The position numbers and the translations under genes were made by a program. Under the pieces are notes generated by a model, which was given only the letters and a program-made list of their open reading frames with translations, was not told the DNA's origin and ran no database searches. This document shows, in pieces, positions 35,056 through 44,088 of a stretch of 64,000 nt of DNA (position 1 is the stretch's first letter; each line of letters starts with the position of its first letter). The stretch is from Rhizobium sp. BK399 (lineage in GTDB: Bacteria; Pseudomonadota; Alphaproteobacteria; Rhizobiales; Rhizobiaceae), in contig NZ_JACIAH010000001.1 of NCBI RefSeq assembly GCF_014194695.1, positions 1,054,001 through 1,118,000 on the forward strand. Direction: 5' to 3'.

Positions 35056-36549
35056 GTGTCCAATACAGCCCAGCGCTCGAACCGTGCGCTCATTGTCGCC
35101 ATCATCATGCTCGCAACCTTCATGGTCGCCATCGAGGCCACGATCGTCGCGACGGCGATGCCGAAGATCGTCGGGCAGCTTGGCGGCTTTACCTACTACA
35201 GCTGGGTGTTCTCGGCTTTTCTTCTGGCGCAGTCGACGACGACCGTCATCTACGGCAAGCTTTCGGATATCTTCGGACGCAAGCCGGTGCTGATTTCGGG
35301 CATTCTGATCTTTCTCGTCGGCTCTCTGCTTTGCGGTTTCGCATGGTCCATGGCGTCGCTGATCACCTTTCGCCTGCTGCAAGGGCTTGGCGCCGGAGCC
35401 ATCCAGCCGGTGACGATGACGATCATCGGCGACCTCTTCACTCTCGAGGAGCGAGGCCGGGTGCAAGGCATCATGGCGACGGTTTGGGCCACATCGGCTG
35501 TCGTCGGGCCGCTTGCCGGCGGCGTTATCGTCGATACCGTTTCCTGGGCCTGGATCTTCTGGATCAACCTGCCGATCGGCATCGTGTCGATCGCGGCTTT
35601 TGCCGCCTTCCTCAAGGAATCGGTCGCACACAAGCAGGCAAAGATCGACTATCTCGGCGCCATTCTGTTTTCGGTCGCCGTCATTGCCTTGCTCGTCCTC
35701 CTCACGGAAGCGGCGGATGCCAATGCGTGGGTCCTGGTGTCGCTTGCGGTGGTCTTCGTCGTTGCTGCTGTGCTTTTCCTGCGACAGGAGAAGCGGGCGG
35801 CAGAACCGATCATTTCGATTGCTCTCTGGAGCCGCAGGCTGGTCGCGACCAGCAACGCCGCAACATTGCTTGCCGGGATGGCGCTGATCGGTCTTTCGAC
35901 CGTGTTGCCCATGTATGTCCAAGGTGTCCTTGGGCGATCGTCGATCGTCGCCGGCTTCACTTTGACCATGCTGGTCGTCGGCTGGCCTCTGGCCGTCATG
36001 CTCTCCAGCCGCTTCTTCAAGGCGTTCGGCATCCGACGCACGCTACGGGTCGGCAGCTTGATGTTTCCCTTTGGCGCAAGTTTCCTGCTGTTTCTGACGC
36101 CCGACAGCCACCCCGCGCTTGCCGGTGCAGGCTCCTTCTTCATGGGCTTCGGGATGGGGTTGATCAGCCTCACCAGCATCGCGCTCGTTCAGGACAGCGT
36201 CGAATGGTCGATGCGTGGCAGCGCCACCGCGTCGATCATCTTCGCTCGCAGCCTCGGCAATACGCTCGGTGCGACAGTGCTTGGCGCCATTCTCAACGCC
36301 GGCATCAGCCACTATGCGGTCGGCGATGCAGCAGCGTCGCTTCATGACGTGTTGAACCAGCCGACAGGATTGTCCGAGTTGGCAGCAGACCCTGCCATCC
36401 GCACGGTCTTCGATGCCTCCCTTCACTGGACGTTCTGGGGGGTGGCCGTGGTCGCCGTCCTCACGTTCCTGTCGGCCTGGCTCATTCCCGTGGGACGCGA
36501 ACATAGCCGGACGCCGGTGGCGTCAGCCGCCAGCGAAGCGTCGCATTAG
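35056..36549 (+). CDS. MFS drug/metabolite exporter of the EmrB/QacA (DHA2) type
   Basis: This proton-driven exporter has about 497 residues and 14 predicted membrane helices. The first helix has the family motif IEATIVATAMPKIVG, the helix 2-3 loop has GKLSDIFGRKPV (motif A), and motif C-like VVGPLAGGVIVD is in helix 5. GTG at 35056 is chosen because GGAG lies 9 nt upstream and it yields a short cytosolic N terminus (SNTAQRSNRALIV); a TTG further upstream gives a 38-residue arginine-rich leader. It is divergent from the sensor kinase. The substrate cannot be told. Confidence 0.88.
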   Translation: MSNTAQRSNRALIVAIIMLATFMVAIEATIVATAMPKIVGQLGGFTYYSWVFSAFLLAQSTTTVIYGKLSDIFGRKPVLISGILIFLVGSLLCGFAWSMASLITFRLLQGLGAGAIQPVTMTIIGDLFTLEERGRVQGIMATVWATSAVVGPLAGGVIVDTVSWAWIFWINLPIGIVSIAAFAAFLKESVAHKQAKIDYLGAILFSVAVIALLVLLTEAADANAWVLVSLAVVFVVAAVLFLRQEKRAAEPIISIALWSRRLVATSNAATLLAGMALIGLSTVLPMYVQGVLGRSSIVAGFTLTMLVVGWPLAVMLSSRFFKAFGIRRTLRVGSLMFPFGASFLLFLTPDSHPALAGAGSFFMGFGMGLISLTSIALVQDSVEWSMRGSATASIIFARSLGNTLGATVLGAILNAGISHYAVGDAAASLHDVLNQPTGLSELAADPAIRTVFDASLHWTFWGVAVVAVLTFLSAWLIPVGREHSRTPVASAASEASH

Positions 36550-36618
36550 ATCCTCGCCGCCACCCTCATTATGCTCCCGAACAACGCCAATGCGGTGGCT
36601 CGGCGCGTCATTTTTCAA

Positions 36619-36643
36619 GGAACCAGTTCTTTCCTCCTTCGTT
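36619..36643 (+). promoter_or_regulatory. EcfG/RpoE2-type general stress promoter
   Basis: GGAAC (36619-36623), 16 bp, then CGTT (36640-36643) match the extracytoplasmic sigma factor EcfG/RpoE2 consensus of rhizobia. It lies about 30 bp before the start codon of a small secreted protein. Confidence 0.7.
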
Positions 36644-36671
36644 GGTCTTCCATGAATGAAGGAGAATTGAC

Positions 36672-36953
36672 ATGCGAAAGACCCTTATGAACTGTACCGT
36701 TGCGGCGATGGCGCTATGTTCGTTCGTCGCTCCTGCCATGGCCGACGGTGTGATCGTGACTCGCGAACGAAGTTACGACGACTACGACCAGGCGCGCCCT
36801 GCAATTACCATTAACGAACACGGCATCAGAGTTGGCGCCGTCCGTGATCGTGATCGTGATCGCTATTATCGTGATGGCTGCTACACCAAGACCATCAGAA
36901 CAACGACCGACGATGGGGATGAGATCACCAAAACGGTGCGTCGCTGCAGATAA
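36672..36953 (+). CDS. Small secreted protein, stress-promoter linked
   Basis: A 93-residue protein with a signal peptide (about 1-24, cleavage near AMA-DG) and a short mature part rich in Asp, Arg and Tyr, including a DRDRDRYYRDG stretch. It ends with a hydrophilic segment containing two cysteines (GCYTKTIRTTT, RRCR) that could form a disulfide. AAGGAG precedes the ATG. No family is recognised. The EcfG-type promoter immediately upstream suggests induction in the general stress response. Confidence 0.75.
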   Translation: MRKTLMNCTVAAMALCSFVAPAMADGVIVTRERSYDDYDQARPAITINEHGIRVGAVRDRDRDRYYRDGCYTKTIRTTTDDGDEITKTVRRCR

Positions 36954-37040
36954 TCACGATCGCGGATGATATCCTTTCACCCCAGCAGGCGGCGGACGTG
37001 CAGTAGCGTAAACCCGGCTTCGGCCGTGTTTGCTCTTAGA

Positions 37041-37952
37041 CTACTTCTCGATAGCACCGTCGTCGGTGGCGGTTAATGGAATGGATTGGAGCAGCGTCTG
37101 ACGCGCCGACCTCAAATGCAGACGACAGGCGGAATTGATCGCCGCCTGATCGCCTGACTCCAGCGCAGCAATGTAGTCGAGATGCTCATGAATGGCGCGT
37201 TCGTTGCGCTCGCGCGCGAACGCCTTGTTCCATTGGTAGTGATAGTGAAAGATGATCGCGATCGCGTCGTAGAAGTCAGCGATGAAGCGGTTTTTCGACG
37301 CTCCGTGGATCAGCAGGTGGAAACGTTCGTCGAGCGCCGAAAAATCCTTGTAGCGCCTGTCGAGGTCGCGCAGCATGGCCTGATGCTCGGCCTTGATGTC
37401 AGACAATGCGCGCCATGCCTCGCTCTCTGGTGGAAGCCGGCCGAATTCGGCGGCCGAATGCAGCTCGAACATCTCGCGCACCTCGGCGAGCTCAAGCGCG
37501 AAATCGCGGGTGAACCCCTTGAGTATCCAGTGGCTGTTCGGCCGTTTCTCGATCAGGCCGAACCGCGAAAAGCGGATCAGGAACTCACGGACGCTCGTGG
37601 TGCCGGTGCCGATCTCGCGCGCCAGTTCCAGCTCATTGATCTGCATGCCTGGCGCGGCATCATCCGACAAGATGCGCTGCATGAAGCTGCGCTCGATGAT
37701 GTCGTGGAGTGAATTCGTCTCTTCCGATGGAAAGAAATCGTCTTCCGTCGGTTGGCGCAGAACGATCTTCTGGCGCTTGTTCCAGCGGATGATTCCTGCA
37801 TCGCTGAGCCGTGTCAGGATGGCGCGCGCCGTGCTGCGGCTGATCCCCAGCTGGGCCGCGATCTCAGGCTCAGACGGCAGCGCCGCGTCGGTGCGCAAAG
37901 CGGCGACATAGCGGTTGTAGGCTTCCTTGAAGACTGTATTCTGCCTTGCCAT
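37041..37952 (-). CDS. GntR family regulator (FadR/FCD-like)
   Basis: This 303-residue transcription factor has an N-terminal winged helix (LPSEPEIAAQLGISRSTARAILTRLSDAGIIRW, about 25-58) and an FCD-like helical ligand domain with LAEVREMFELHSAAEF, DERFHLLIHGASKN and HEHLDYIAALESGDQAA. An extra segment of about 60 residues between them resembles a second winged-helix-like unit (LAREIGTGTTSVREFLIRFSRFGLIEKRP), so the protein is longer than usual FadR-type regulators. It is divergent from the UxaA-family gene across 234 bp and is the likely local regulator of the sugar cluster. Confidence 0.85.
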   Translation of the reverse strand: MARQNTVFKEAYNRYVAALRTDAALPSEPEIAAQLGISRSTARAILTRLSDAGIIRWNKRQKIVLRQPTEDDFFPSEETNSLHDIIERSFMQRILSDDAAPGMQINELELAREIGTGTTSVREFLIRFSRFGLIEKRPNSHWILKGFTRDFALELAEVREMFELHSAAEFGRLPPESEAWRALSDIKAEHQAMLRDLDRRYKDFSALDERFHLLIHGASKNRFIADFYDAIAIIFHYHYQWNKAFARERNERAIHEHLDYIAALESGDQAAINSACRLHLRSARQTLLQSIPLTATDDGAIEK

Positions 37953-38119
37953 GCACCCCGCCCTCTTGCCTCGGCAACACGGATCGGGCGGCCGCAGAGT
38001 TGCGGTGCGCAGCGTGGCAGAAGCTTATCTCTCGGCAATCCTTATCTTATTTTGGATTGCATGCGGCTGTTTGCCTCCCTCGTCCACAGGATCGATAATC
38101 CCGTTGACTTGAAAATGTT

Positions 38120-38141
38120 TATTGTAGATAAAAAACAAAAT
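38120..38141 (+). promoter_or_regulatory. Candidate operator in the gntR-uxaA divergent region
   Basis: TATTGTAGATAAAAAACAAAAT (38120-38141) carries GATAAAAAACAA, which recurs in reverse at the promoter of the sugar-binding protein gene (41322-41338). A recurring motif in two promoters of the same cluster suggests a shared regulator, most simply the GntR protein. Confidence 0.45.
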
Positions 38142-38186
38142 CAATGAACATTCGCCGACGCAGCGAGTGTTTCCCTAGGGAGAAGA

Positions 38187-39692
38187 ATGTTGACCAAAGA
38201 CCCTTGGATCATCCTGTCCGCCGGCGACAATGTTGCGGTCGCGACGGCGGCGATTCCCTCCGGCGCGACGGTCGCCGGCATCCAGACACGGCAGAAGATC
38301 GATCCCGGCCACAAGATCGCGTTGGCCGATATTCCGCTTGGCCAGCCGGTCGTCAAATACGGTCAGGCCATTGGACGCACGACGGCTGACGTTAAGGCCG
38401 GCGACCATATTCACAGCCACAATCTGCATTTCGAGAACGACCGCCTTGCGGCAACCGCCAACTCGGCGCCCGAGGAAGCAAGTGCGACGGACCGGGCGCG
38501 CACCTTTATGGGCTATCGCCGCGCCGATGGTCGTTCGGCGACGCGCAACTACATCGGCATCATTGCCAGTGTGAACTGTTCCACCACGGTCTGTCGGGCG
38601 ATTGCTGACGAGGCCAACCGGACGATCCTTCCGCATTTCGACGGCATCGACGGCTTCGTGCCGATCGTGCACGATCAGGGCTGCGGCATGAGCTCCACCG
38701 GCGACGGCATGGCGGTACTGCACCGGACACTTGCCGGCTATACCCGGCATGTCAACTTCGGCGGCGTGCTGATGATCGGCCTTGGCTGCGAAGTCAACCA
38801 GCTCACACTCTACGGCCAGAGCGGCGCCGGCAATGCCAAGCGTCATTTCAACATCCAGGACGCCGGCGGCTCGCGCCGCGCCGTCGAGCGCGCCATGGGC
38901 ATGCTACGTGAAATTGCCCAGGATGTCGGCAAGGAAAAGCGGGTTGCGCTGCCAATCAGCGATATCATCATCGGCCTGCAATGCGGCGGCTCGGACGGCT
39001 TTTCCGGCATCACCGCCAACCCGGCGCTCGGCGTGGCCGCCGACTTGCTGGCGGCTGCCGGCGGCACGGCGATCCTTTCCGAAACCTCCGAAATCTACGG
39101 TGCGGAGCATCTTCTGCGCAGCCGCGCCGTCAGCGACGAGGTTGCCAGGAAGCTCGACGACAAGATTGCCTGGTGGGAAAAGTATGTCGAGTTGCACGGC
39201 GCGTCGCTCGACAACAACCCCTCGCCTGGCAACAAGCGTGGCGGCTTGACGACGATCCTCGAAAAGTCGCTGGGTGCCGTCGCCAAGGGCGGCCGCTCGC
39301 CTCTGACCGCCGTCTACGGTTATGCCGAGCGCGTCACCGCACCGGGTCTCGTCTTCATGGACACCCCCGGCTACGATCCGGTCTCGGCGACCGGCCAGGT
39401 CGCCGGCGGCGCGAACATGATCGCCTTCACCACCGGTCGCGGCAGCTGTTTCGGCTGTCGCCCGGCGCCGTCGATCAAGCTTTCCAGCAATTCGGCTCTC
39501 TATGCCTCGATGGAAGAGGACATGGATATCGACTGCGGCACGATCGCGACAGGTGACGCTACGATCAGCGCCAAGGGCCGCGAGATCTTCGACCTGATCA
39601 TCGACACGGCATCAGGCAAGAAGACGAAGAGCGAGGAATTCGGCTACGGCGACAACGAATTCGTGCCGTGGCACCTCGGAGCCACGCTCTAA
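38187..39692 (+). CDS. UxaA-family sugar-acid dehydratase
   Basis: This 501-residue protein of the altronate/galactarate dehydratase family should remove water from an aldonate to give a 2-keto-3-deoxy acid. It has an N-terminal SAF domain (about 1-85, GATVAGIQTRQKIDPGHKIALADI with GDHIHSHN) fused to the C-terminal catalytic part. That part contains GYRRADGRSATRNYIGI, HDQGCGMSSTGDG, IGLQCGGSDGFSGITANPALG and a cysteine pair region GRGSCFGCRPAPSIKL likely for metal. Together with the aldo/keto reductase and mutarotase that follow, a fuconate-like substrate is likelier than altronate. A 30-bp gap separates it from the next gene. Confidence 0.88.
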   Translation: MLTKDPWIILSAGDNVAVATAAIPSGATVAGIQTRQKIDPGHKIALADIPLGQPVVKYGQAIGRTTADVKAGDHIHSHNLHFENDRLAATANSAPEEASATDRARTFMGYRRADGRSATRNYIGIIASVNCSTTVCRAIADEANRTILPHFDGIDGFVPIVHDQGCGMSSTGDGMAVLHRTLAGYTRHVNFGGVLMIGLGCEVNQLTLYGQSGAGNAKRHFNIQDAGGSRRAVERAMGMLREIAQDVGKEKRVALPISDIIIGLQCGGSDGFSGITANPALGVAADLLAAAGGTAILSETSEIYGAEHLLRSRAVSDEVARKLDDKIAWWEKYVELHGASLDNNPSPGNKRGGLTTILEKSLGAVAKGGRSPLTAVYGYAERVTAPGLVFMDTPGYDPVSATGQVAGGANMIAFTTGRGSCFGCRPAPSIKLSSNSALYASMEEDMDIDCGTIATGDATISAKGREIFDLIIDTASGKKTKSEEFGYGDNEFVPWHLGATL

Positions 39693-39722
39693 GGCAGCGC
39701 ATATCAAGTCTTCAGAGGAGGA

Positions 39723-40745
39723 ATGATGAAGACGAGGAGGATCGGCAGGACAGAGCTTGAGGTCACCGAAGTGAGCTTCGGTGGCGCCGCTCTCGGTGGC
39801 CTCTATCGGGCCTGCCCGCGCGAACAGGCCATGGAGACGCTCGAGGCTGCGTGGGCCAGCGGAATTCGCTACTTCGATGTCGCACCATGGTATGGCCTCG
39901 GCCTCGCCGAGCGTCGCTTCGGCGACTTCCTGCGCGACAAGCCGGAGAACGAATGGGTGCTGTCGACCAAAGTCGGCCGGCTTCTACGCCCAGTGCCGAC
40001 GGGGACGGTCCCCGACTACAGCTATGTCAACCCGCTCTCCTTCGATGCCGACTACGACTATTCCTACGACGGCATCATGCGCTCGGTGGAGTTCAGCTAC
40101 GCGCGTCTCGGACTGAACCGGATCGACATCCTCTATGTCCACGATCTTGGCGGATACACACATGGTGCGGCGAAAAACGCCGTTCTTCAGAAGCAGTTCC
40201 TGGACACCGGCATCAAGGCGCTTGAGGAACTGAAATCTTCCGGCGCGATCAAGGCCTTCGGGCTCGGCGTCAACGAGGTCCCGGTGTGCCTCGACGTCAT
40301 GCACAACGCCGACATCGACTGCATCCTTATGGCAGGGCGCTATACGCTGCTCGACCGGTCTGCGGTTGCCGAGCTGCTGCCGCTCTGCCGGAAGAAGGGT
40401 ACCTCGCTCGTGGTCGGGGGCGTCTTCAACTCCGGCATCCTGGCGACGGGCCCGGTGCCCGGGTCGCATTTCGACTATATGCCGGCGACGGACGACATTC
40501 TCGCCAAGGTCGGCGATATGGAGAAGATCGCCGCCAAATATGGCGTGCCGCTGGCTGCTCCGGCGTTGCAGTTTGCGCTCCAGGATCCAATCGTATCGTC
40601 CGTGCTGATCGGTACTGCAAAGGCTTCCAGCCTGACGCGCAACATGGCGCTTTTCGAGCCCGCTTTGCCGGACTCGATCTTCCCTGAATTCGACCCCCTG
40701 ACGCTCGTCGCTCCGCCGCTCGGCGAAGACGCCGTGCGTGTTTGA
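39723..40745 (+). CDS. Aldo/keto reductase, aldose (L-fucose-like) dehydrogenase type
   Basis: This 340-residue TIM-barrel oxidoreductase is of the D-threo-aldose 1-dehydrogenase/L-fucose dehydrogenase group. It shows FGGAALGGLYR near 19-29, FDVAPWYGLGLAERRFG with the catalytic tyrosine (about 56-72), STKVGRLLRP with the catalytic lysine and LYVHDLGGYTHG with the active-site histidine. It would oxidise the sugar at C1 to a lactone. AGGAGGA precedes the ATG. The neighbours (mutarotase, sugar-acid dehydratase, importer) support this role. Confidence 0.87.
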   Translation: MMKTRRIGRTELEVTEVSFGGAALGGLYRACPREQAMETLEAAWASGIRYFDVAPWYGLGLAERRFGDFLRDKPENEWVLSTKVGRLLRPVPTGTVPDYSYVNPLSFDADYDYSYDGIMRSVEFSYARLGLNRIDILYVHDLGGYTHGAAKNAVLQKQFLDTGIKALEELKSSGAIKAFGLGVNEVPVCLDVMHNADIDCILMAGRYTLLDRSAVAELLPLCRKKGTSLVVGGVFNSGILATGPVPGSHFDYMPATDDILAKVGDMEKIAAKYGVPLAAPALQFALQDPIVSSVLIGTAKASSLTRNMALFEPALPDSIFPEFDPLTLVAPPLGEDAVRV

Positions 40746-40754
40746 GGACCTACC

Positions 40755-41201
40755 ATGCTTAGAGGTATTCACCCCATTCTCAATCCCGACCTGCTCCGTG
40801 CGATTGCCCGCATGGGACATGGGGACGATATCGTCATCGCCGATGCCAATTTCCCTTCAAGCACCATGGGCCCGGAGGTCATTCGTGCAGACGGCGTCAC
40901 CGCGACCGATATGGCCGAGGCCATCCTCACGCATTTTCCGCTCGACACCTTCGTGCCCGAGTCCGCATGGCGCATGGAGGTGGTGGGCGATCCGACCGCC
41001 GTGCCCGAAGTTTGCGCCGAGTTTCAGGAGATCGTGACAAGACGGGCCGGCGATTTCACGATTGCCTCGCTGGAACGCTTCGCCTTCTATGAGCGTGCGC
41101 GGACCGCTGCCTACATCGTGGCGACGACTGAATTCCGGTTGTATGGCAACTTGATTTTGAAGAAAGGCGTGGTCCATCCGCATGAAGTCTATCGCGGCTG
41201 A
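40755..41201 (+). CDS. FucU/RbsD family sugar mutarotase
   Basis: This 148-residue protein interconverts sugar anomers, giving the dehydrogenase its preferred form. It shows the family N terminus LRGIHPILNPDLLRAIARMGHGDDIVIADANFPS with the catalytic histidine (H20 region GHGD) and the C-terminal FYERARTAAYIVATTEFRLYGNLILKKGV with conserved tyrosines. Length and sequence favour L-fucose mutarotase FucU over RbsD. It starts 9 bp after the aldo/keto reductase stop. Confidence 0.9.
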   Translation: MLRGIHPILNPDLLRAIARMGHGDDIVIADANFPSSTMGPEVIRADGVTATDMAEAILTHFPLDTFVPESAWRMEVVGDPTAVPEVCAEFQEIVTRRAGDFTIASLERFAFYERARTAAYIVATTEFRLYGNLILKKGVVHPHEVYRG

Positions 41202-41230
41202 CAGAACTTTAGCCAGCGATTGAACAACTG

Positions 41231-41344
41231 AAAAAACAATTACTTGGGGTGAAGAAAGAAACGATAATCAAGTCCGCCGCGCTACTTGCAATTTGACTTT
41301 CGCTCGGCTAGCTTCTGATGGTAATTGTTTTTTATCGATAAAAA
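41231..41344 (+). promoter_or_regulatory. Control region of the sugar ABC operon: inverted repeats
   Basis: AAAAAACAATTAC (41231-41243) and its exact reverse complement (41321-41333) form a 13-bp inverted repeat 77 bp apart. The second copy overlaps a 16-bp palindrome, TTTTTATCGATAAAAA (41329-41344). The spacing would suit two bound dimers forming a loop. Two GGAGGAGAAC ribosome-site-like copies follow at about 41378 and 41394 before the start codon at 41407. Confidence 0.5.
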
Positions 41345-41406
41345 TCGCCCGCCTGCGTTCAGCGGTACGGTTTCTAGGAGGAGAACGCATCTTGGAGGAG
41401 AACCAC

Positions 41407-42393
41407 ATGCGCATGAAATCGATTCTCTCCCGCCGAGCCTTTACGGCTCTCGCGGGCGCCGCCGTTATCGCCACCGCAATGCCGGTGTCGTCGTTTGCGG
41501 CTGACGTGACGATCCCGATCATCGTCAAGGACACGACGTCCTTCTACTGGCAGATCGTTCTGGCCGGCGCCCGCAAGGCAGGTCAGGATCTCGGCGTCAA
41601 CGTTCCGGAACTCGGCGCACAGGCCGAATCCGACATCAACGGCCAGATCAGCATTCTTGAGAACGCTGTTGCCGGCAAGCCGGCTGCAATCGTCATCTCG
41701 CCGACCGAGTTCAAGGCACTCGGCAAGCCGATCGACGAAGCTGCCAAGTCCGTTCCGATCATCGGCATCGACTCCGGCGCTGATTCCAAGGCCTTCAAAT
41801 CGTTCCTGACAACCGACAACGTCCAGGGCGGACGTATCGCTGCTGACGGGCTTGCCGCTGCCATCAAGGAAATGACGGGCAAGGAAGAAGGCGAGGTCGT
41901 CATCCTCACCAACCTTCCGGGCGTCGGCTCTCTCGAGCAGCGCCGTGAAGGTTTCCTCGATCAGGTCAAGACGAAGCATCCTGGCCTGAAGGTCATCGCC
42001 GACAAGTACGGCGACGGTCAGGCAACGACCGGTCTCAACATGATGACCGACCTGATCACTGCCAATCCGAACCTTGTCGGCGTCTTCGCCTCGAACCTCA
42101 TCCTCGGACAGGGTGTTGGCCAGGCGATCGCGGAAAACAAGCTCGGCGACAAGATCAAGGTCATCGCCTTCGACAGCGACGACAAGACGGTCGGCTTCCT
42201 CAAGGACGGCTCGCTTGCAGGTCTCGTCGTGCAGGATCCTTATCGCATGGGCTATGACGGCGTGAAAACCGCGCTCGCCGTATCCAAGGGCGAAAAAGTC
42301 GAAGAAAACGTCGACACCGGTGCAAACCTGGTCACCAAGGCCAACATGAGCGACCCGAAGATCGACGCTCTGCTGAACCCCAAGATCAAGTAA
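41407..42393 (+). CDS. Sugar ABC transporter periplasmic binding protein
   Basis: This 328-residue ribose/galactose-type solute-binding protein (Peripla_BP_4) has a twin-arginine-like signal peptide (SRRAFTALAGAAVIATAMPV, cleavage near SFA-AD). The mature domain begins VTIPIIVKDTTSFYWQIVLAGARKAGQDLG. Ligand-contact segments include AIVISPTEFKAL, GIDSGADS, LTNLPGVGSLEQRREGF, VFASNL and IAFDSDD. Context suggests an L-fucose-like or galactose-derived sugar. The ATG at 41407 has GGAGGAGAA upstream. A stable hairpin follows the stop codon. Confidence 0.92.
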   Translation: MRMKSILSRRAFTALAGAAVIATAMPVSSFAADVTIPIIVKDTTSFYWQIVLAGARKAGQDLGVNVPELGAQAESDINGQISILENAVAGKPAAIVISPTEFKALGKPIDEAAKSVPIIGIDSGADSKAFKSFLTTDNVQGGRIAADGLAAAIKEMTGKEEGEVVILTNLPGVGSLEQRREGFLDQVKTKHPGLKVIADKYGDGQATTGLNMMTDLITANPNLVGVFASNLILGQGVGQAIAENKLGDKIKVIAFDSDDKTVGFLKDGSLAGLVVQDPYRMGYDGVKTALAVSKGEKVEENVDTGANLVTKANMSDPKIDALLNPKIK

Positions 42394-42406
42394 ATAACAT
42401 GACGGT

Positions 42407-42435
42407 GGCCGCGCGAGAGGAAATCCCGCGCGGCC
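42407..42435 (+). promoter_or_regulatory. Hairpin between the binding-protein and ATPase genes
   Basis: GGCCGCGCG (42407-42415) pairs exactly with CGCGCGGCC (42427-42435) and is followed by TTTCCTT. Such a hairpin after a binding-protein gene is typically a partial terminator or mRNA stabiliser that raises binding-protein output. Confidence 0.65.
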
Positions 42436-42516
42436 TTTCCTTCACCTGTGTTATCGTCCGCCTGAGGAGTGCGGGCGGCCGGTGGAGAGACGGCAATTCG
42501 CGAGGAGGAAACGCCC

Positions 42517-44064
42517 ATGAGCCTGGAAGAGGTCAGTCATCGCCACGATGACAGCGCCAAGCTGACGGAGGCAAACCGCATTCCTGCGGGCGCCCCGATC
42601 CTCGAACTCAAGGGACTCCAAAAAAATTACGGCTACGTCCAGGCGCTGAAACCAGCGACGGTGACGTTCCTGGCCGGTGAAATTCATGCGATCGTCGGCG
42701 AGAACGGCGCCGGTAAATCGACGCTCATCAAGCTTCTGACCGGCGTAATCACCAGAACGGCTGGCGAAATTCTCTGGTGCGGCCATCCGGTCGCCCTGGC
42801 GACGCCGAACGAGGCGATCGCACGCGGCATCAATGCCGTCCATCAGGAAGTCGTTCTCTGCCCGCATCTGACGGTCGCGGCCAACCTCTTTCTCGGCGAC
42901 GAGGTCAACAAGTACGGCCTGATGCGCAAGAAAGAGATGGAGAGGATGGCACAGGCCGTCCTCGACGATCTCGGCTTCGGGCTCCCAGCCCATGTCCTGC
43001 TGAGCGATCTGACGATCGGCCAGCAGCAACTCGTCGCGACGGCACGCGCGGCAATGCGCGGCACGCAGTTCCTGATCTTCGACGAACCGACCGCCTACCT
43101 GACCCGCCAGGAATCGGCCCAGCTTTTCAAGCTGATCCGCCGTCTGCAGGGTGAGGGCGTCACCATCGTCTACATCAGCCACCGCATGGAAGAAGTGTTC
43201 GAGCTCGCCGACCGCGTTTCGGTGCTGCGCGACGGAACGCATGTCGGCACGCGCACGATCGGCGAGACGAACGAAGGCGAGCTGATCGCGCTGATGATCA
43301 ACCGTTCGATCGAGCAGATCTACCACAAGGAAGAGATCCCGATCGGCGAAACGATCGTCGACGTGCGTGGGCTGTCCGGCCCCGGTTTCGAGAACGTGTC
43401 GCTCTCGGTCAAGGCCGGGCAGATTGTCGGCCTCTACGGCTTGATCGGCGCAGGGCGCAGCGAGTTCGCGCTTGGCCTCTACGGCAGAGAGAAAACGACC
43501 GGCGAGATCCATTGGATGGGCAAGAAGGTCGATATCAAGGATGAGCGCACTGCGATGGAACTTGGCATCGCGCTGGCACCTGAGAGCCGCCGCGACCAGG
43601 GACTTTGCCTCAACTTGCCGATCGGGCTGAACATCAACCTCCCCGTCTTCAAACGGCTGAGCAAAGGCCCCGTCATCAGCCACAGCGAGGAATCACAGAA
43701 CGCCGACCAGCAGATTCGCGATCTCGCGATCAAGACGCCAAGCCGACGCGTTCTCGTCTCGGCCATGTCGGGCGGCAATCAGCAGAAGGTCGTCATCGGC
43801 AAGTGGCTGAGCCATGGCGCCCGGCTCTTCATCTTCGATGAGCCGACGGTGGGCGTCGATGTCGGCACGAAGGCGGAAATCTACCGGCTGTTTGCCAAGC
43901 TTCTGAAGCAGGGCGCCGGGATCATCCTGATCTCGTCCTATCTGCCGGAAGTTTATGAACTCGCGGACAGGCTGCACGTCTTCCGTCGCGGCCAGCTTGT
44001 TGCCAGCCACGACTTCCACGCGGCAACACATGAAGAAGTGCTCGGCGAAGCGATCGGCGTCTAA
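42517..44064 (+). CDS. Sugar ABC transporter ATPase (two nucleotide-binding domains)
   Basis: This 515-residue RbsA/MglA-type tandem ATPase powers the importer. The first domain has Walker A GENGAGKST, signature-like LTIGQQQ and Walker B LIFDEPTAYL. The second, as usual for the family, lacks a normal P-loop lysine (GLIGAGRSE) but has signature MSGGNQQKV and Walker B LFIFDEPTVGVD. The ATG at 42517 has GAGGAGG upstream. The permease gene follows 24 bp later. Confidence 0.94.
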   Translation: MSLEEVSHRHDDSAKLTEANRIPAGAPILELKGLQKNYGYVQALKPATVTFLAGEIHAIVGENGAGKSTLIKLLTGVITRTAGEILWCGHPVALATPNEAIARGINAVHQEVVLCPHLTVAANLFLGDEVNKYGLMRKKEMERMAQAVLDDLGFGLPAHVLLSDLTIGQQQLVATARAAMRGTQFLIFDEPTAYLTRQESAQLFKLIRRLQGEGVTIVYISHRMEEVFELADRVSVLRDGTHVGTRTIGETNEGELIALMINRSIEQIYHKEEIPIGETIVDVRGLSGPGFENVSLSVKAGQIVGLYGLIGAGRSEFALGLYGREKTTGEIHWMGKKVDIKDERTAMELGIALAPESRRDQGLCLNLPIGLNINLPVFKRLSKGPVISHSEESQNADQQIRDLAIKTPSRRVLVSAMSGGNQQKVVIGKWLSHGARLFIFDEPTVGVDVGTKAEIYRLFAKLLKQGAGIILISSYLPEVYELADRLHVFRRGQLVASHDFHAATHEEVLGEAIGV

Positions 44065-44088
44065 AAGAATAAGAGGGAGAGACCATCA

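Noticed and set aside
42451..43683. Minus-strand frame opposite the sugar ABC ATPase
   Set aside because: The plus strand carries complete ATPase motifs; the antisense frame shows no domain.
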